This document shows, piece after piece, positions 1 through 6,939 of a stretch of DNA of 7,819 bases. A program made the translations under genes and the position numbers. This stretch comes from Burkholderiales bacterium (GTDB lineage: Bacteria > Pseudomonadota > Gammaproteobacteria > Burkholderiales > Burkholderiaceae): the NCBI GenBank assembly GCA_947447845.1, contig CANFNO010000113.1:1-7819 (forward strand), given 5' to 3'. Below the pieces are notes generated by a model. The model saw only the letters and a program-made list of their open reading frames with translations, searched no databases and was not told the origin of the DNA. Numbering within the stretch: position 1 is the stretch's first letter; the number at the start of each line of letters is the position of its first letter.

Positions 1-1292
1 CCCGGGCGATAAGCGGCATCATCAATTTGTTTGGCTTGCCCGCGGCGCACATGGCACACCTGATACCGGTGATGATTCAGCATTATTTTCTTGAGCCAGA
101 ACGACGCGACAACGCGGTAACAGAGCAACTTCAACATATTGCACAGTGCCGCCTCATCGACATCCAATTTGTCGGCGTTTGGGATACGGTGGAATCCGTG
201 GGCCTGCCCCTTGTTGGACGCAAGATCAGCAACACCTCGAGCTTGGCCGGGAAATGCTTTGTGCATGTGCGCCAAGCTCTGGCGTTAGACGAATACCGCT
301 TTGCCTTCAAGCCGCGCCTGTACGATGAAGCGGGCAGCACCTTCGTCACAAAATCGGGCGCTGCCGGAACCCTGTTGCAGGTGTGGTTCCCGGGTTCGCA
401 TTGCGATGTCGGCGGTGGCAACGAGCGCGCGGATGGGCAACCCGACCGCAGCGACGAGACCTACACCTGGTTGTTCCATGAAGCCATCCGTTGCGGTTTA
501 CGTGCCCAGCCAATCTTGACTCCGTTAAAGGACCCTGGGGCCCAACCGGCCCAAGTGCATTCCGAGTTGTACAACACGCCCTGGTGGGCATTGGCTGGCA
601 TGCAGGTGCGTGAAGAAGTTGGCCTCGCTGCAACGGGAGGCGGTCCCACCGCAGCGCAAGTCAACCCGCCTTTAAGCGCTCCCCACGACACACAGTGGGC
701 AAGCCACCGCCCGCTGCAGCCCATGGGCGTTGCCATAGTCCTTGCCGTCATTGGCTGGTTGCTGATGGACTACAGCCTTGCTCCCACGACCGACACCTTT
801 TGGAACTATCTGACCAAGCTGTCGTTGAACACCATATTTCAGGTTCCAGCGTTTGTGCACTGGCAATGGACCGGCTGGATGCATCCGGCCACGGCATGGC
901 CCGTGTCGCCAGGCGCCTCGCCCCACTGGTCATTGACCTGGGATACGCTACTGTTCATTCCCAGCATCGGCTACCTCATCGCCTGCCTGAGCGGCGCTGC
1001 CTTTGCCAAAGCAGCAGGTCTGCAAGTGCCCGGCAACCGGGTCCGCCGCATCCTGCAATGGCTGGGCATGGCGCCCTTGGCATGGTTGCTGGCGGACTTG
1101 TCGGAAAACGCCTTGACCGCGATCTTGTTGGCAATGCATTCAAGTGGAAATGTCTGGTCAATCGTGTTGCTCGGCATCGCCTGTTTGATGTCGATTGCTG
1201 CCACGCTCAAATACGCCGCGTTGGCAGGCGTGGTGGCGCTATGGGTCCTTGGTTGGACAACGCCTCGCCAGGGCGCCGCACTGGCCAACTAG
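1..1292 (+). CDS. DUF2235 (Tle1-like) alpha/beta-hydrolase with C-terminal membrane segments, 5' end missing
   Basis: The frame is open from base 3 to the left edge, so the gene starts outside the window; a TTG at 27 is not a credible start. The first codons read RAISGIINLFGLP, which resembles the stretch just after the GFSRGA nucleophile motif of DUF2235 proteins, so the catalytic Ser probably lies just beyond the edge. Two other family hallmarks are visible: FVGVWDTVESVG near 168-203, holding the likely catalytic Asp, and WFPGSHCDVGGG near 384-419, holding the likely catalytic His. Characterised relatives include the type VI secretion phospholipases Tle1. After a linker, the last 190 residues hold about four or five hydrophobic helices (roughly 720-785, 940-1000, 1060-1135 and 1155-1260), so the protein is probably membrane-bound. 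The peptidase gene follows after 32 bases. Family assignment is firm; substrate and a role as secreted toxin are inference. Confidence 0.82.
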   Translation, partial: RAISGIINLFGLPAAHMAHLIPVMIQHYFLEPERRDNAVTEQLQHIAQCRLIDIQFVGVWDTVESVGLPLVGRKISNTSSLAGKCFVHVRQALALDEYRFAFKPRLYDEAGSTFVTKSGAAGTLLQVWFPGSHCDVGGGNERADGQPDRSDETYTWLFHEAIRCGLRAQPILTPLKDPGAQPAQVHSELYNTPWWALAGMQVREEVGLAATGGGPTAAQVNPPLSAPHDTQWASHRPLQPMGVAIVLAVIGWLLMDYSLAPTTDTFWNYLTKLSLNTIFQVPAFVHWQWTGWMHPATAWPVSPGASPHWSLTWDTLLFIPSIGYLIACLSGAAFAKAAGLQVPGNRVRRILQWLGMAPLAWLLADLSENALTAILLAMHSSGNVWSIVLLGIACLMSIAATLKYAALAGVVALWVLGWTTPRQGAALAN

Positions 1293-1311
1293 CTGCATTT
1301 CAATCAACCCT

Positions 1312-1317
1312 AAGGAG
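1312..1317 (+). promoter_or_regulatory. Ribosome binding site AAGGAG of the M15 peptidase gene
   Basis: A perfect AAGGAG lies 7 bases before the ATG at 1325. It fixes the peptidase start there, although the frame stays open far upstream inside the preceding hydrolase gene. Confidence 0.85.
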
Positions 1318-1324
1318 TATCAGC

Positions 1325-1798
1325 ATGCCGACCTATAACCTAGGCGCACGTTCAATCGCCGAACTAGAGGGAGTCCACGAGGATTTGGTCAAAGTCGTGA
1401 AGCGCGCAATTCAAATTACCCCGATTGACTTTGCGGTAGTGGAAGGTATGCGAACCATAGAAGAACAACGGGCCTATGTGGCCAGCGGAGCCAGCCACAC
1501 CATGGACTCGCGCCATTTGACCGGGCATGCGGTCGACTTGGTGGCATTCATCGGCAACAAAGCCCGCTGGGAGCTCGAATTGCTGTGCAAGGTCGCTTTG
1601 GCCATGCGCAGCGCGGCCCTTGAATGCAATGTGCCTGTGCGATGGGGCGCCGATTGGGACAAGCTGCTAACAGAGTCCGACGCACCCACCGAGGAAGTGG
1701 TTCAGGACTACATCAAAAGACGCATAGAGGCCGGCCGCAAGCCCTTTGTGGACGCTCCCCATTTTGAATTGCCCGTATCAAAGTACCCCGCCACCTGA
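1325..1798 (+). CDS. M15 family zinc peptidase, L-alanyl-D-glutamate endopeptidase / VanY-like
   Basis: A 157-residue single-domain protein, likely to cut peptidoglycan stem peptides. The motif SRHLTGHAVDL supplies zinc ligands His64 and Asp71, and DAPHFEL supplies the third ligand His146 and catalytic acid Asp143. This H-x6-D ... D-x2-H layout matches the M15C endolysins of phage T5 type, as I recall them. VVEGMRTIEEQ (38-48) is the typical block before the first ligand. There is no signal peptide or membrane segment, so it needs a holin, a secretion system or lysis to reach the wall. It follows the DUF2235 hydrolase by 32 bases and is probably co-transcribed. No holin, spanin, tail or VgrG gene is visible, so phage remnant, type VI effector or cytoplasmic recycling enzyme all remain possible. 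Catalytic class is firm; exact bond cleaved is inferred. Confidence 0.85.
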   Translation: MPTYNLGARSIAELEGVHEDLVKVVKRAIQITPIDFAVVEGMRTIEEQRAYVASGASHTMDSRHLTGHAVDLVAFIGNKARWELELLCKVALAMRSAALECNVPVRWGADWDKLLTESDAPTEEVVQDYIKRRIEAGRKPFVDAPHFELPVSKYPAT

Positions 1799-1857
1799 GA
1801 AAAGCCTTGCTGGCCTGATTTCAAAGTCGGCGCTTGCCAGGACTATGACCGGACGCT

Positions 1858-1871
1858 GCCGTCGTGACGGC
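1858..1871. repeat. Short inverted repeat GCCGTC-GT-GACGGC
   Basis: Six-base arms with a 2-base centre lie about 60 bases after the peptidase stop, in the gap before the response regulator gene. The loop is too short for the full stem; at best 5 base pairs with a 4-base loop form. No T-run follows, so a factor-independent terminator is unlikely. It could be a protein-binding dyad or chance. Confidence 0.25.
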
Positions 1872-1954
1872 CAACCAGACACTGGCCGATCTGTGTGGTT
1901 TATGCGTCAGAGGTAAACCCACCGCGCCCACTATCGAAGTAACATCGGGCCAAC

Positions 1955-1961
1955 TATAAAT
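1955..1961 (+). promoter_or_regulatory. Possible -10 element TATAAAT upstream of the response regulator gene
   Basis: TATAAAT stands out as AT-rich in a GC-rich gap, about 53 bases before the chosen ATG at 2014. No good -35 box is found at 15-18 bases upstream; the best candidates match TTGACA at only two or three positions. An activator-dependent or alternative-sigma promoter is possible. The rest of the 1799-2013 gap shows no gene that I can support. Confidence 0.25.
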
Positions 1962-2013
1962 AACGGGGAGTCGGCGGCTACCAAGCCATGCTTTGGGGTT
2001 TGCGCTCGTGCCT

Positions 2014-2970
2014 ATGAAAATACTATACGTTGAAGATTCCGCAGCGGCGGTCATGGTGATGCGTCGCCGGCTTTCCAATTTTGGACACGACGTGGTGTTG
2101 GCCAAAAACGGGCAGGAGGCGGTGCAGATGTTCCGTCTGGAAGCGCCCGACCTGGTACTCATGGACATCGAAATGCCGGTAATGAACGGCTTCGAAGCCG
2201 CCAGCCGTATTCGCGCGGTCGAGGCCACCCAGAGTTGGGCCTGGACCCCCATCATCTTTCTCACCGCCTCCGACACCGAACAAAACCTCATCACCGCGAT
2301 TGAAGCCGGGGGCGACGACTTCATCGCCAAAACTGTCACCGAGCCCGTGCTGCATGCCAAGATGAAGGCCATGACGCGCATTGCCGCACTGCGCAGGGGC
2401 CTGACCATCGCCAACCAGAAACTTGAGGCGCTGGCCAGTAGCGATGGCCTCACCGGCCTGTGCAACCGCCGCAGCATGGACACCCGTGTGGACAGCAGTT
2501 TTGCGGATGCCGTGCAGCTTCAGCAGCCCTTTGGGTTGTTGATGATCGACATCGACAACTTCAAAAAGTACAACGACCACTATGGCCATCTGCAGGGCGA
2601 TGATTGCCTGCGTGCCGTGGCACAGGCGATAGCGGCAACGGTGGAAGCAGACAACGCCAGGATCGGCAACAGCACCGCCTTTGCAGCGCGGTATGGCGGT
2701 GAAGAGTTCGCCGTAGTGCTGCCCATGGCCAGCGCGGAGCGCACCGCCAGCGTGGCGCGCACCTTGGTGGATGCGGTGCACGGCATCGCCATCGCGCACG
2801 AAAAAAACGCCGATTGGGGACGCGTCACCATCTCTGCCGGAGGCGCCCATTTGCCACAGGCCAGTGGCTCGATTGCCAACCTTTTTCGTGCGGCCGACGC
2901 CTGCCTGTACAAGGCCAAGGACCAGGGGCGCAATCGGGCGGAAGTCGTGCAAACCACGGCTGGCCACTAG
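2014..2970 (+). CDS. REC-GGDEF response regulator, diguanylate cyclase
   Basis: A 318-residue two-domain cytoplasmic signalling protein. The receiver domain (about 1-125) begins MKILYVEDS with acidic residues Glu7 and Asp8, has phosphoacceptor Asp51 in LMDIEMPVMNGFEA, Thr84 in FLTAS and Lys106 in FIAKTVTEP. A short helical linker leads to the GGDEF domain (about 141-313), which has DGLTGLCNRR, the metal- and substrate-binding IDIDNFKKYND block, and an active RYGGEEF (226-232). It should condense two GTP to cyclic di-GMP upon phosphorylation. The inhibitory RxxD site expected just before the signature is absent; residues there are IGNSTAFAA. The ATG at 2014 is preferred over TTG 1993 and GTG 2008 because it begins exactly at the first receiver strand, although its ribosome binding site is weak. 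No partner kinase is in the window, and no link to the convergent catabolic operon is shown. Confidence 0.92.
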   Translation: MKILYVEDSAAAVMVMRRRLSNFGHDVVLAKNGQEAVQMFRLEAPDLVLMDIEMPVMNGFEAASRIRAVEATQSWAWTPIIFLTASDTEQNLITAIEAGGDDFIAKTVTEPVLHAKMKAMTRIAALRRGLTIANQKLEALASSDGLTGLCNRRSMDTRVDSSFADAVQLQQPFGLLMIDIDNFKKYNDHYGHLQGDDCLRAVAQAIAATVEADNARIGNSTAFAARYGGEEFAVVLPMASAERTASVARTLVDAVHGIAIAHEKNADWGRVTISAGGAHLPQASGSIANLFRAADACLYKAKDQGRNRAEVVQTTAGH

Positions 2971-3039
2971 TCTCGGACCGGCAGCGGAACCAGCGGGCTG
3001 CTTGGTGGCTACCCCGTTCCGATCAAAGGTGTCACTGAT

Positions 3040-3074
3040 GACCTGCGAAACGCTCTATACGCCTTGGGCAGGTC
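3040..3074. repeat. Inverted repeat GACCTGC ... GCAGGTC in the convergent gap
   Basis: Perfect 7-base arms at 3040-3046 and 3068-3074 surround a 21-base loop, between the convergent stops at 2970 and 3110. The position suits a shared transcription end, but no T-run follows on either strand and the loop is long. A second weaker pair, CGGAAC at 2985-2990 and GTTCCG at 3016-3021, lies nearby. Rho-dependent termination is equally possible. Confidence 0.3.
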
Positions 3075-3107
3075 GGTACGCAGGAGACCCCTCGCAAATA
3101 TCGAACG

Positions 3108-3299
3108 CTAGCGCCCCAAGTCCTTCGCGCTAACCCCGGCAATACCCCAGTTCTCTTTGGGCACATCCTGAATCCAGACCCGCACGTTGGCAATCGGTGT
3201 GCCAGTGGCTTCCACCAGCGCGGCGCTGACTTTTTCGATCACAGCGCGCTTCTGTTCTTCGGTGCGACCTTCAATCATGAAGATTTGTGCGAATGGCAT
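3108..3299 (-). CDS. dmpI: 4-oxalocrotonate tautomerase (2-hydroxymuconate tautomerase)
   Basis: A 63-codon gene giving a 62-residue mature enzyme once Met is removed, the canonical 4-OT length. It interconverts 2-hydroxymuconate and 2-oxo-3-hexenedioate, feeding the decarboxylase encoded just upstream. Counting from the exposed N-terminal Pro, the general base Pro1 and the substrate-binding Arg11 and Arg39 are all present; position 50, Phe in the Pseudomonas enzyme, is Trp here. The family is a small beta-alpha-beta fold that usually forms hexamers. It is the last gene of the meta-cleavage operon, 21 bases after dmpH, with its own strong ribosome binding site. Tautomerases of this size can be promiscuous, but catalytic residues and operon position make this assignment secure. 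Confidence 0.93.
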   Translation of the reverse strand: MPFAQIFMIEGRTEEQKRAVIEKVSAALVEATGTPIANVRVWIQDVPKENWGIAGVSAKDLGR

Positions 3300-3306
3300 G
3301 GTGTTG

Positions 3307-3312
3307 CTCCTT
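3307..3312 (-). promoter_or_regulatory. Ribosome binding site AAGGAG of dmpI
   Basis: On the minus strand AAGGAG lies 7 bases before the dmpI ATG (3299-3297). It is the best site in this operon and lies in the 21-base gap after dmpH, suggesting independent, strong initiation on the small last gene. Confidence 0.8.
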
Positions 3313-3320
3313 GAATAGAT

Positions 3321-4109
3321 TTAGACAAAGCGAATGCTGGTGCTGCCCATGCCCTGCACGCGCAGGGTCACGTTGTCACCGGCTGCCACCGACACGGCTT
3401 CGGTTATGCCGCCCGACAGAATCAGGGTGCCCGCCGGGATGCACTCACCGCGCTCGGCCAGGTGGTTGGCCAGCATGGCAATGGCGGCGGCCGGGTGACC
3501 CAGCACCGCAGCACCGGCACCAAAGGCCACCGGCACGCCGTTCTTCTCCATCACGATGCCCACGGTGCGCAGGTCCACGCCACTCACATCCATGGGCTGG
3601 CCTCCGACCACGAAACGTGCGGCCGATGTGTTGTCGGCCACGACGCTTTTCAAGTCGAACTTGAAGTCGCGGTAGCGGCTGTCGATCACCTCAATGCCGG
3701 GCATGACGAAGTCGGTCGCCGCCAGTACCGCGCCGATGTGGCAGCCGGGGCCGCGCAGCTCAGCCTTGGTGACAAAAGCAATCTCGGGCTCCACCTTGGG
3801 GTGGATCAGCTCACTCACTTTGCACTCGCCACCATCGGGCACGGCGTAGTAATCGGCCATGAAGCCAAACACCGGCGTCGTCACACCCATTTGTTTCATC
3901 TTGGCGTGCGAAGTGAGGCCCGCCTTCAAGCCAACGATGCGATTGCCCCTAGCGATCTTGTTGGCCTTGATGGTGTTCTGAATGGCGTAGGCATCGTCCC
4001 AGTCCATGTCAGGGTAGTCATCGGTGATCTTGGTCGTGTCGTGCGCCTGCAGCTCGCAGTTTTCCAGGCGTTCGGCCAGGGCGGTGATGGTGGCGTTGTC
4101 GAGTTTCAT
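3321..4109 (-). CDS. dmpH: 4-oxalocrotonate decarboxylase (2-oxo-3-hexenedioate decarboxylase)
   Basis: A 262-residue, metal-dependent cytoplasmic enzyme of the hydratase/decarboxylase (FAH-like) family. It removes CO2 from 2-oxo-3-hexenedioate to give 2-hydroxypenta-2,4-dienoate on the oxidative branch. [10 protein letters not shown] places likely Mg ligands Glu107 and Glu109, with Glu140 in PGIEVIDSR the third; VGLKAGLTS holds Lys62, the expected active-site lysine. Length matches DmpH and XylI (about 264). It is a clear paralogue of the hydratase gene at 6113-6895; the VGLK (rather than VGKK) block, its place next to the tautomerase gene and overall resemblance to XylI separate the two. 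The family is known to form a complex with the hydratase, passing the unstable dienol directly. Its ATG overlaps the dmpG stop (ATGA), so translation is probably coupled. Confidence 0.93.
   Translation of the reverse strand: MKLDNATITALAERLENCELQAHDTTKITDDYPDMDWDDAYAIQNTIKANKIARGNRIVGLKAGLTSHAKMKQMGVTTPVFGFMADYYAVPDGGECKVSELIHPKVEPEIAFVTKAELRGPGCHIGAVLAATDFVMPGIEVIDSRYRDFKFDLKSVVADNTSAARFVVGGQPMDVSGVDLRTVGIVMEKNGVPVAFGAGAAVLGHPAAAIAMLANHLAERGECIPAGTLILSGGITEAVSVAAGDNVTLRVQGMGSTSIRFV
4106..4109 (-). promoter_or_regulatory. ATGA stop-start overlap joining dmpG and dmpH
   Basis: On the minus strand the bases ATGA hold the dmpH start (4109-4107) and the dmpG stop TGA (4108-4106). Such overlaps usually mean translational coupling by a re-initiating ribosome. 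No clear ribosome binding site is seen in the last codons of dmpG, which encode KAAA. Confidence 0.75.
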
Positions 4110-5149
4110 GCTGCTGCCTTTTGGGTAATGCCCCGTTCACGCGCCATGGTCATGGCGGTGTCTTCAATCATGTCTTCCTGACCACCCACCATGCCGCGAC
4201 GACCCATCTCCACCAGAATGTCGCGGGCCGATACGCCGTATTTCTTTTCAGCGCGCTTGGCAAACAGCAGGAACGAGGAATAGACGCCGGCGTAGCCCAA
4301 GGTCAACGAGTCGCGGTCAATGCGAATAGCGTGGTCCATCATCGGCACCACCAGGTCTTCGGCTACGTCCTGAATCTTGAACACGTCGACACCGGTCTCG
4401 ATGCCCATGCGCGCGCACACGGCCACAAACACTTCCATCGGCGTGTTACCCGCACCGGCACCCAGACCAGCGGCGGCTGCGTCAATGCGGTTGGCACCGA
4501 CTTCAATGGCGGCGATCGAATTGGCCACGCCCATGGCCATGTTGTGGTGGCCGTGAAAGCCCAGCTCGGTATCCGACTTGAGGGCCGAGCGCACTGCACC
4601 CAAGCGCGCACGCACATCGTCGGGCAGCATGTAGCCAGCCGAGTCGGTGATGTAAATGCAGTTGGCGCCATAGCTCTCCATCAGCAGGGCCTGGGTCACC
4701 AGTTTCTCGGGGGAAGCCATGTGCGCCATCATCAGGAAGCCCACGGTGTCCAGGCCCAGCGCACGGGCCTTGCCGATGTGCTGCTCCGATACGTCCGCCT
4801 CGGTGCAATGCGTGGCCACGCGGATGGTGCTTACGCCCAGGTCCTTGGCCATCAGCAAATGGTCCACGGTGCCAATGCCGGGCAGCAAGAGCGCCGACAC
4901 CTTGGCCTGCTTCATCAGGGGGATGACGGTGCCCAGATATTCCTCGTCGGTATGCGCCGGGAAACCGTAGTTGACGGATGAGCCGCCCAGGCCGTCGCCG
5001 TGGGTCACTTCGATCAGCGGCACACCGGCTTCGTCCAGGCCGCAGGCCACCGTCTTCATCTGTTCCAGCGTCATCAGGTGGCGCTTGGGGTGCATGCCGT
5101 CACGCAGGGTCATGTCGTGAACGGTTACTTTTTTGCCTTGCAAATTCAT
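4106..5149 (-). CDS. dmpG: 4-hydroxy-2-oxovalerate aldolase
   Basis: A 347-residue class II pyruvate aldolase that splits 4-hydroxy-2-oxopentanoate into pyruvate and acetaldehyde. The N-terminal HMGL-like TIM barrel (about 1-270) begins with [10 protein letters not shown], giving Arg16, Asp17 (metal) and His20; GFHGHHN gives metal ligands His199 and His201. Tyr290 in LGYAGVYSS and Leu87 also sit at the positions described for the homologue BphI, as I recall. The C-terminal DmpG communication domain (about 270-340) contacts the dehydrogenase. With DmpF, encoded immediately upstream with only 17 bases between, it is expected to form a bifunctional complex that channels toxic acetaldehyde internally. 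The ATG is supported by GGAG 7 bases upstream. All key residues are intact. Confidence 0.96.
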   Translation of the reverse strand: MNLQGKKVTVHDMTLRDGMHPKRHLMTLEQMKTVACGLDEAGVPLIEVTHGDGLGGSSVNYGFPAHTDEEYLGTVIPLMKQAKVSALLLPGIGTVDHLLMAKDLGVSTIRVATHCTEADVSEQHIGKARALGLDTVGFLMMAHMASPEKLVTQALLMESYGANCIYITDSAGYMLPDDVRARLGAVRSALKSDTELGFHGHHNMAMGVANSIAAIEVGANRIDAAAAGLGAGAGNTPMEVFVAVCARMGIETGVDVFKIQDVAEDLVVPMMDHAIRIDRDSLTLGYAGVYSSFLLFAKRAEKKYGVSARDILVEMGRRGMVGGQEDMIEDTAMTMARERGITQKAAA

Positions 5150-5166
5150 TTCAATTCTCCAGAGGT

Positions 5167-6093
5167 TCAGGCGGCCACAGCGGCAGCAGTGGGCTTTAGC
5201 GTCAGCGTGCCAGCGATGATTTCTTCGGCAAACATTTCTGCGGTGCGGGCCGCCGCAGCCGTCATGATGTCCAGGTTGCCGGCGTACTTGGGCAGGTAGT
5301 CGCCCAGGCCTTCGACTTCCAGAAACACCGAGACGCGCTTGCCGTCAAACACCGGCCCGTTAACCAGCTTGTAGCCCGGCACATACTTCTGCACTTCCTT
5401 GATCATGGCGTGGATGGAAGCGGTGATCGCAGCTTGATCGGGCTCGCCTTCGGTCAGGCAATGCACGGTGTCGCGCATCATCATGGCGGGCTCTGCCGGG
5501 TTGATGATGATGATGGCTTTGCCCTTCTTGGCGCCGCCCACTTTTTCTACCGCAGCGGCGGTCGTGCGGGTGAATTCGTCAATGTTCTTGCGCGTGCCCG
5601 GGCCCACTGAGCGGCTGGACACGGTAGCCACAATCTCACCGTAGGCCACAGGCTGCACGCGGCTCACCGCTGCCACCATGGGGATGGTGGCCTGGCCACC
5701 GCAGGTGACCATGTTCACGTTCATCTCGCGCTTTCCGACATGGGAAGTCAGGTTAACGGGTGGCACGCAAAAGGGGCCAATGGCCGCTGGCGTCAGGTCG
5801 ATCATCAGCACACCCAACTCGTTGAGCTTGCGGCTGTTTTCTGCATGCACATAGGCGCTGGTGGCATCGAACGCAATCTGCACACCATCGGCCAGCACGT
5901 GCGGCAAGAGGCCATCCACGCCCTCCGAGGTGGTCTTGATACCCATCTCGCGCGCACGCTTCAACCCGTCAGATTCGGGGTCAATGCCCACCATCCATAC
6001 CGGCTCCAAATAAGGGCTGCGTTGCAGTTTGGCCAGCAAGTCAGTGCCGATGTTGCCCGGCCCGATCAGGGCACATTTGATTTTTTTGGTCAT
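5167..6093 (-). CDS. dmpF: Acetaldehyde dehydrogenase (acylating)
   Basis: A 308-residue CoA-dependent dehydrogenase oxidising acetaldehyde to acetyl-CoA with NAD+. The Rossmann motif GPGNIG is at residues 11-16 after [10 protein letters not shown]. The catalytic Cys131 is in [10 protein letters not shown], and Asp208 in MMRDTVHC corresponds to the catalytic-site Asp of BphJ. Length agrees with family members (about 307-312). The frame is open up to 6237, but the extra 48 residues are unlike the family and lie inside dmpE, so the ATG at 6093 is chosen; its ribosome binding site is poor. It lies 19 bases after dmpE and 17 before dmpG, the partner whose acetaldehyde it receives through an internal channel. 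A C-terminal Ala/Thr-rich tail is of no evident significance. Function is secure. Confidence 0.96.
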   Translation of the reverse strand: MTKKIKCALIGPGNIGTDLLAKLQRSPYLEPVWMVGIDPESDGLKRAREMGIKTTSEGVDGLLPHVLADGVQIAFDATSAYVHAENSRKLNELGVLMIDLTPAAIGPFCVPPVNLTSHVGKREMNVNMVTCGGQATIPMVAAVSRVQPVAYGEIVATVSSRSVGPGTRKNIDEFTRTTAAAVEKVGGAKKGKAIIIINPAEPAMMMRDTVHCLTEGEPDQAAITASIHAMIKEVQKYVPGYKLVNGPVFDGKRVSVFLEVEGLGDYLPKYAGNLDIMTAAAARTAEMFAEEIIAGTLTLKPTAAAVAA

Positions 6094-6112
6094 GATGAAA
6101 GTTCTAAAAAAA

Positions 6113-6895
6113 TTAGTGGAAGCGCACAGAGCAGCTGCCCAGCCCGCCGATAGAAACACGGAAGTTGTCGCCCGCCTTGGCTGGCGACATGGCGGCCAGC
6201 GCACCGGACAGCACCACTTCACCGGCCTTGATGCCAATGCCCAAACGGCCCAGCGTATTGACCAGCCAGGTCACTGCATTCACTGGCGAACCCAGCGCAG
6301 CTGCACCCGCGCCGGTGCCAATGATGTCGCCGTTCTTCTCGAACACCATGCCGCAGGTGGACAGGTCGATACGACGCGGATCCACTGCACGGTCACCCAG
6401 CACAAACACGCCACAGGAGGCGTTGTCGGCCACGGTGTCCTGAATCTTGATCTTCCAGTCGCGGATGCGCGAGTCCACAATTTCGAAGCAGGGCATCACG
6501 CATTCGGTGGCGGCCAGCACATCGGCGTTGCTCACGCCCGGGCCCATCAGGTCCTTCTTCAGGATGAAGGCAATCTCGCCTTCGGCCTTGGGTTGGATCA
6601 GCGTGCTGATGTCAATCGATTGGCCTTCGTTGTAGATCATGCCGTCCAGCAGGTAGCCGAAGTCCGGCTGGTACACGCCCAGCATGTTCATCACCGCAGC
6701 GGAGGTGACGCCGATCTTTTTGCCGACGATGCGCTCGCCCGCATCGAGGCGGCGCTGCAGCATGCGCTGCTGGATGTGGTACGCGTTCTCGATGGTGATG
6801 TCGGGGTAGCGGTTGGTGAGCGGGTCAACCACGGTGCGAGTCGTCATGGCCTGGTACAGCTCGTCGCCCAGGGTGGTAATCAGTGTGGTGTCCAT
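6113..6895 (-). CDS. dmpE: 2-hydroxypenta-2,4-dienoate hydratase (2-oxopent-4-enoate hydratase)
   Basis: A 260-residue metal-dependent hydratase that adds water to 2-hydroxypenta-2,4-dienoate to form 4-hydroxy-2-oxopentanoate, the aldolase substrate. Like MhpD and XylJ it shows a [10 protein letters not shown] block with Mg ligands Glu105 and Glu107, and Glu138 in [19 protein letters not shown] supplies Lys59/Lys60. It is the point where the hydrolytic and oxidative branches join. Same fold and clear sequence similarity to the decarboxylase at 3321-4109, with which the family forms a complex. It starts 44 bases after the dmpD stop, the longest gap in the operon, and has only a weak ribosome binding site (GGA at 6907-6905). 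Hydratase rather than decarboxylase is called from overall likeness to MhpD/DmpE and from gene order. Confidence 0.93.
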   Translation of the reverse strand: MDTTLITTLGDELYQAMTTRTVVDPLTNRYPDITIENAYHIQQRMLQRRLDAGERIVGKKIGVTSAAVMNMLGVYQPDFGYLLDGMIYNEGQSIDISTLIQPKAEGEIAFILKKDLMGPGVSNADVLAATECVMPCFEIVDSRIRDWKIKIQDTVADNASCGVFVLGDRAVDPRRIDLSTCGMVFEKNGDIIGTGAGAAALGSPVNAVTWLVNTLGRLGIGIKAGEVVLSGALAAMSPAKAGDNFRVSIGGLGSCSVRFH

Positions 6896-6939
6896 TGGAA
6901 TAGGTCCGGTTGGTTTATTGAAATATCTATAGGTGCGAA

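Noticed and set aside
695..1324. Long upstream extension of the M15 peptidase frame, starting at an ATG at 695.
   Set aside because: It overlaps the hydrolase gene in another frame, looks unlike any peptidase sequence, and the strong ribosome binding site at 1312-1317 points to the ATG at 1325.
1993..2013. TTG at 1993 or GTG at 2008 as start of the response regulator.
   Set aside because: The added residues precede the first receiver strand without purpose, and ATG 2014 gives the typical receiver N-terminus. The choice is not proven, because ribosome binding sites are weak for all.
1821..2967. Minus-strand open frames of 220 and 314 residues opposite the response regulator gene.
   Set aside because: They mirror the codon pattern of a confidently identified GC-rich gene and show no recognisable domain.
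3462..4981. Plus-strand open frames of 239 and 286 residues opposite dmpH and dmpG.
   Set aside because: They are rich in His, Val and Gly as expected from antisense of GC-rich genes, and have no recognisable motif.
6094..6237. N-terminal extension of the acetaldehyde dehydrogenase to an ATG at 6237.
   Set aside because: The extra 48 residues are Arg/Ala/Cys-rich antisense-like sequence inside dmpE; the family begins right before the Rossmann motif, as with the ATG at 6093.
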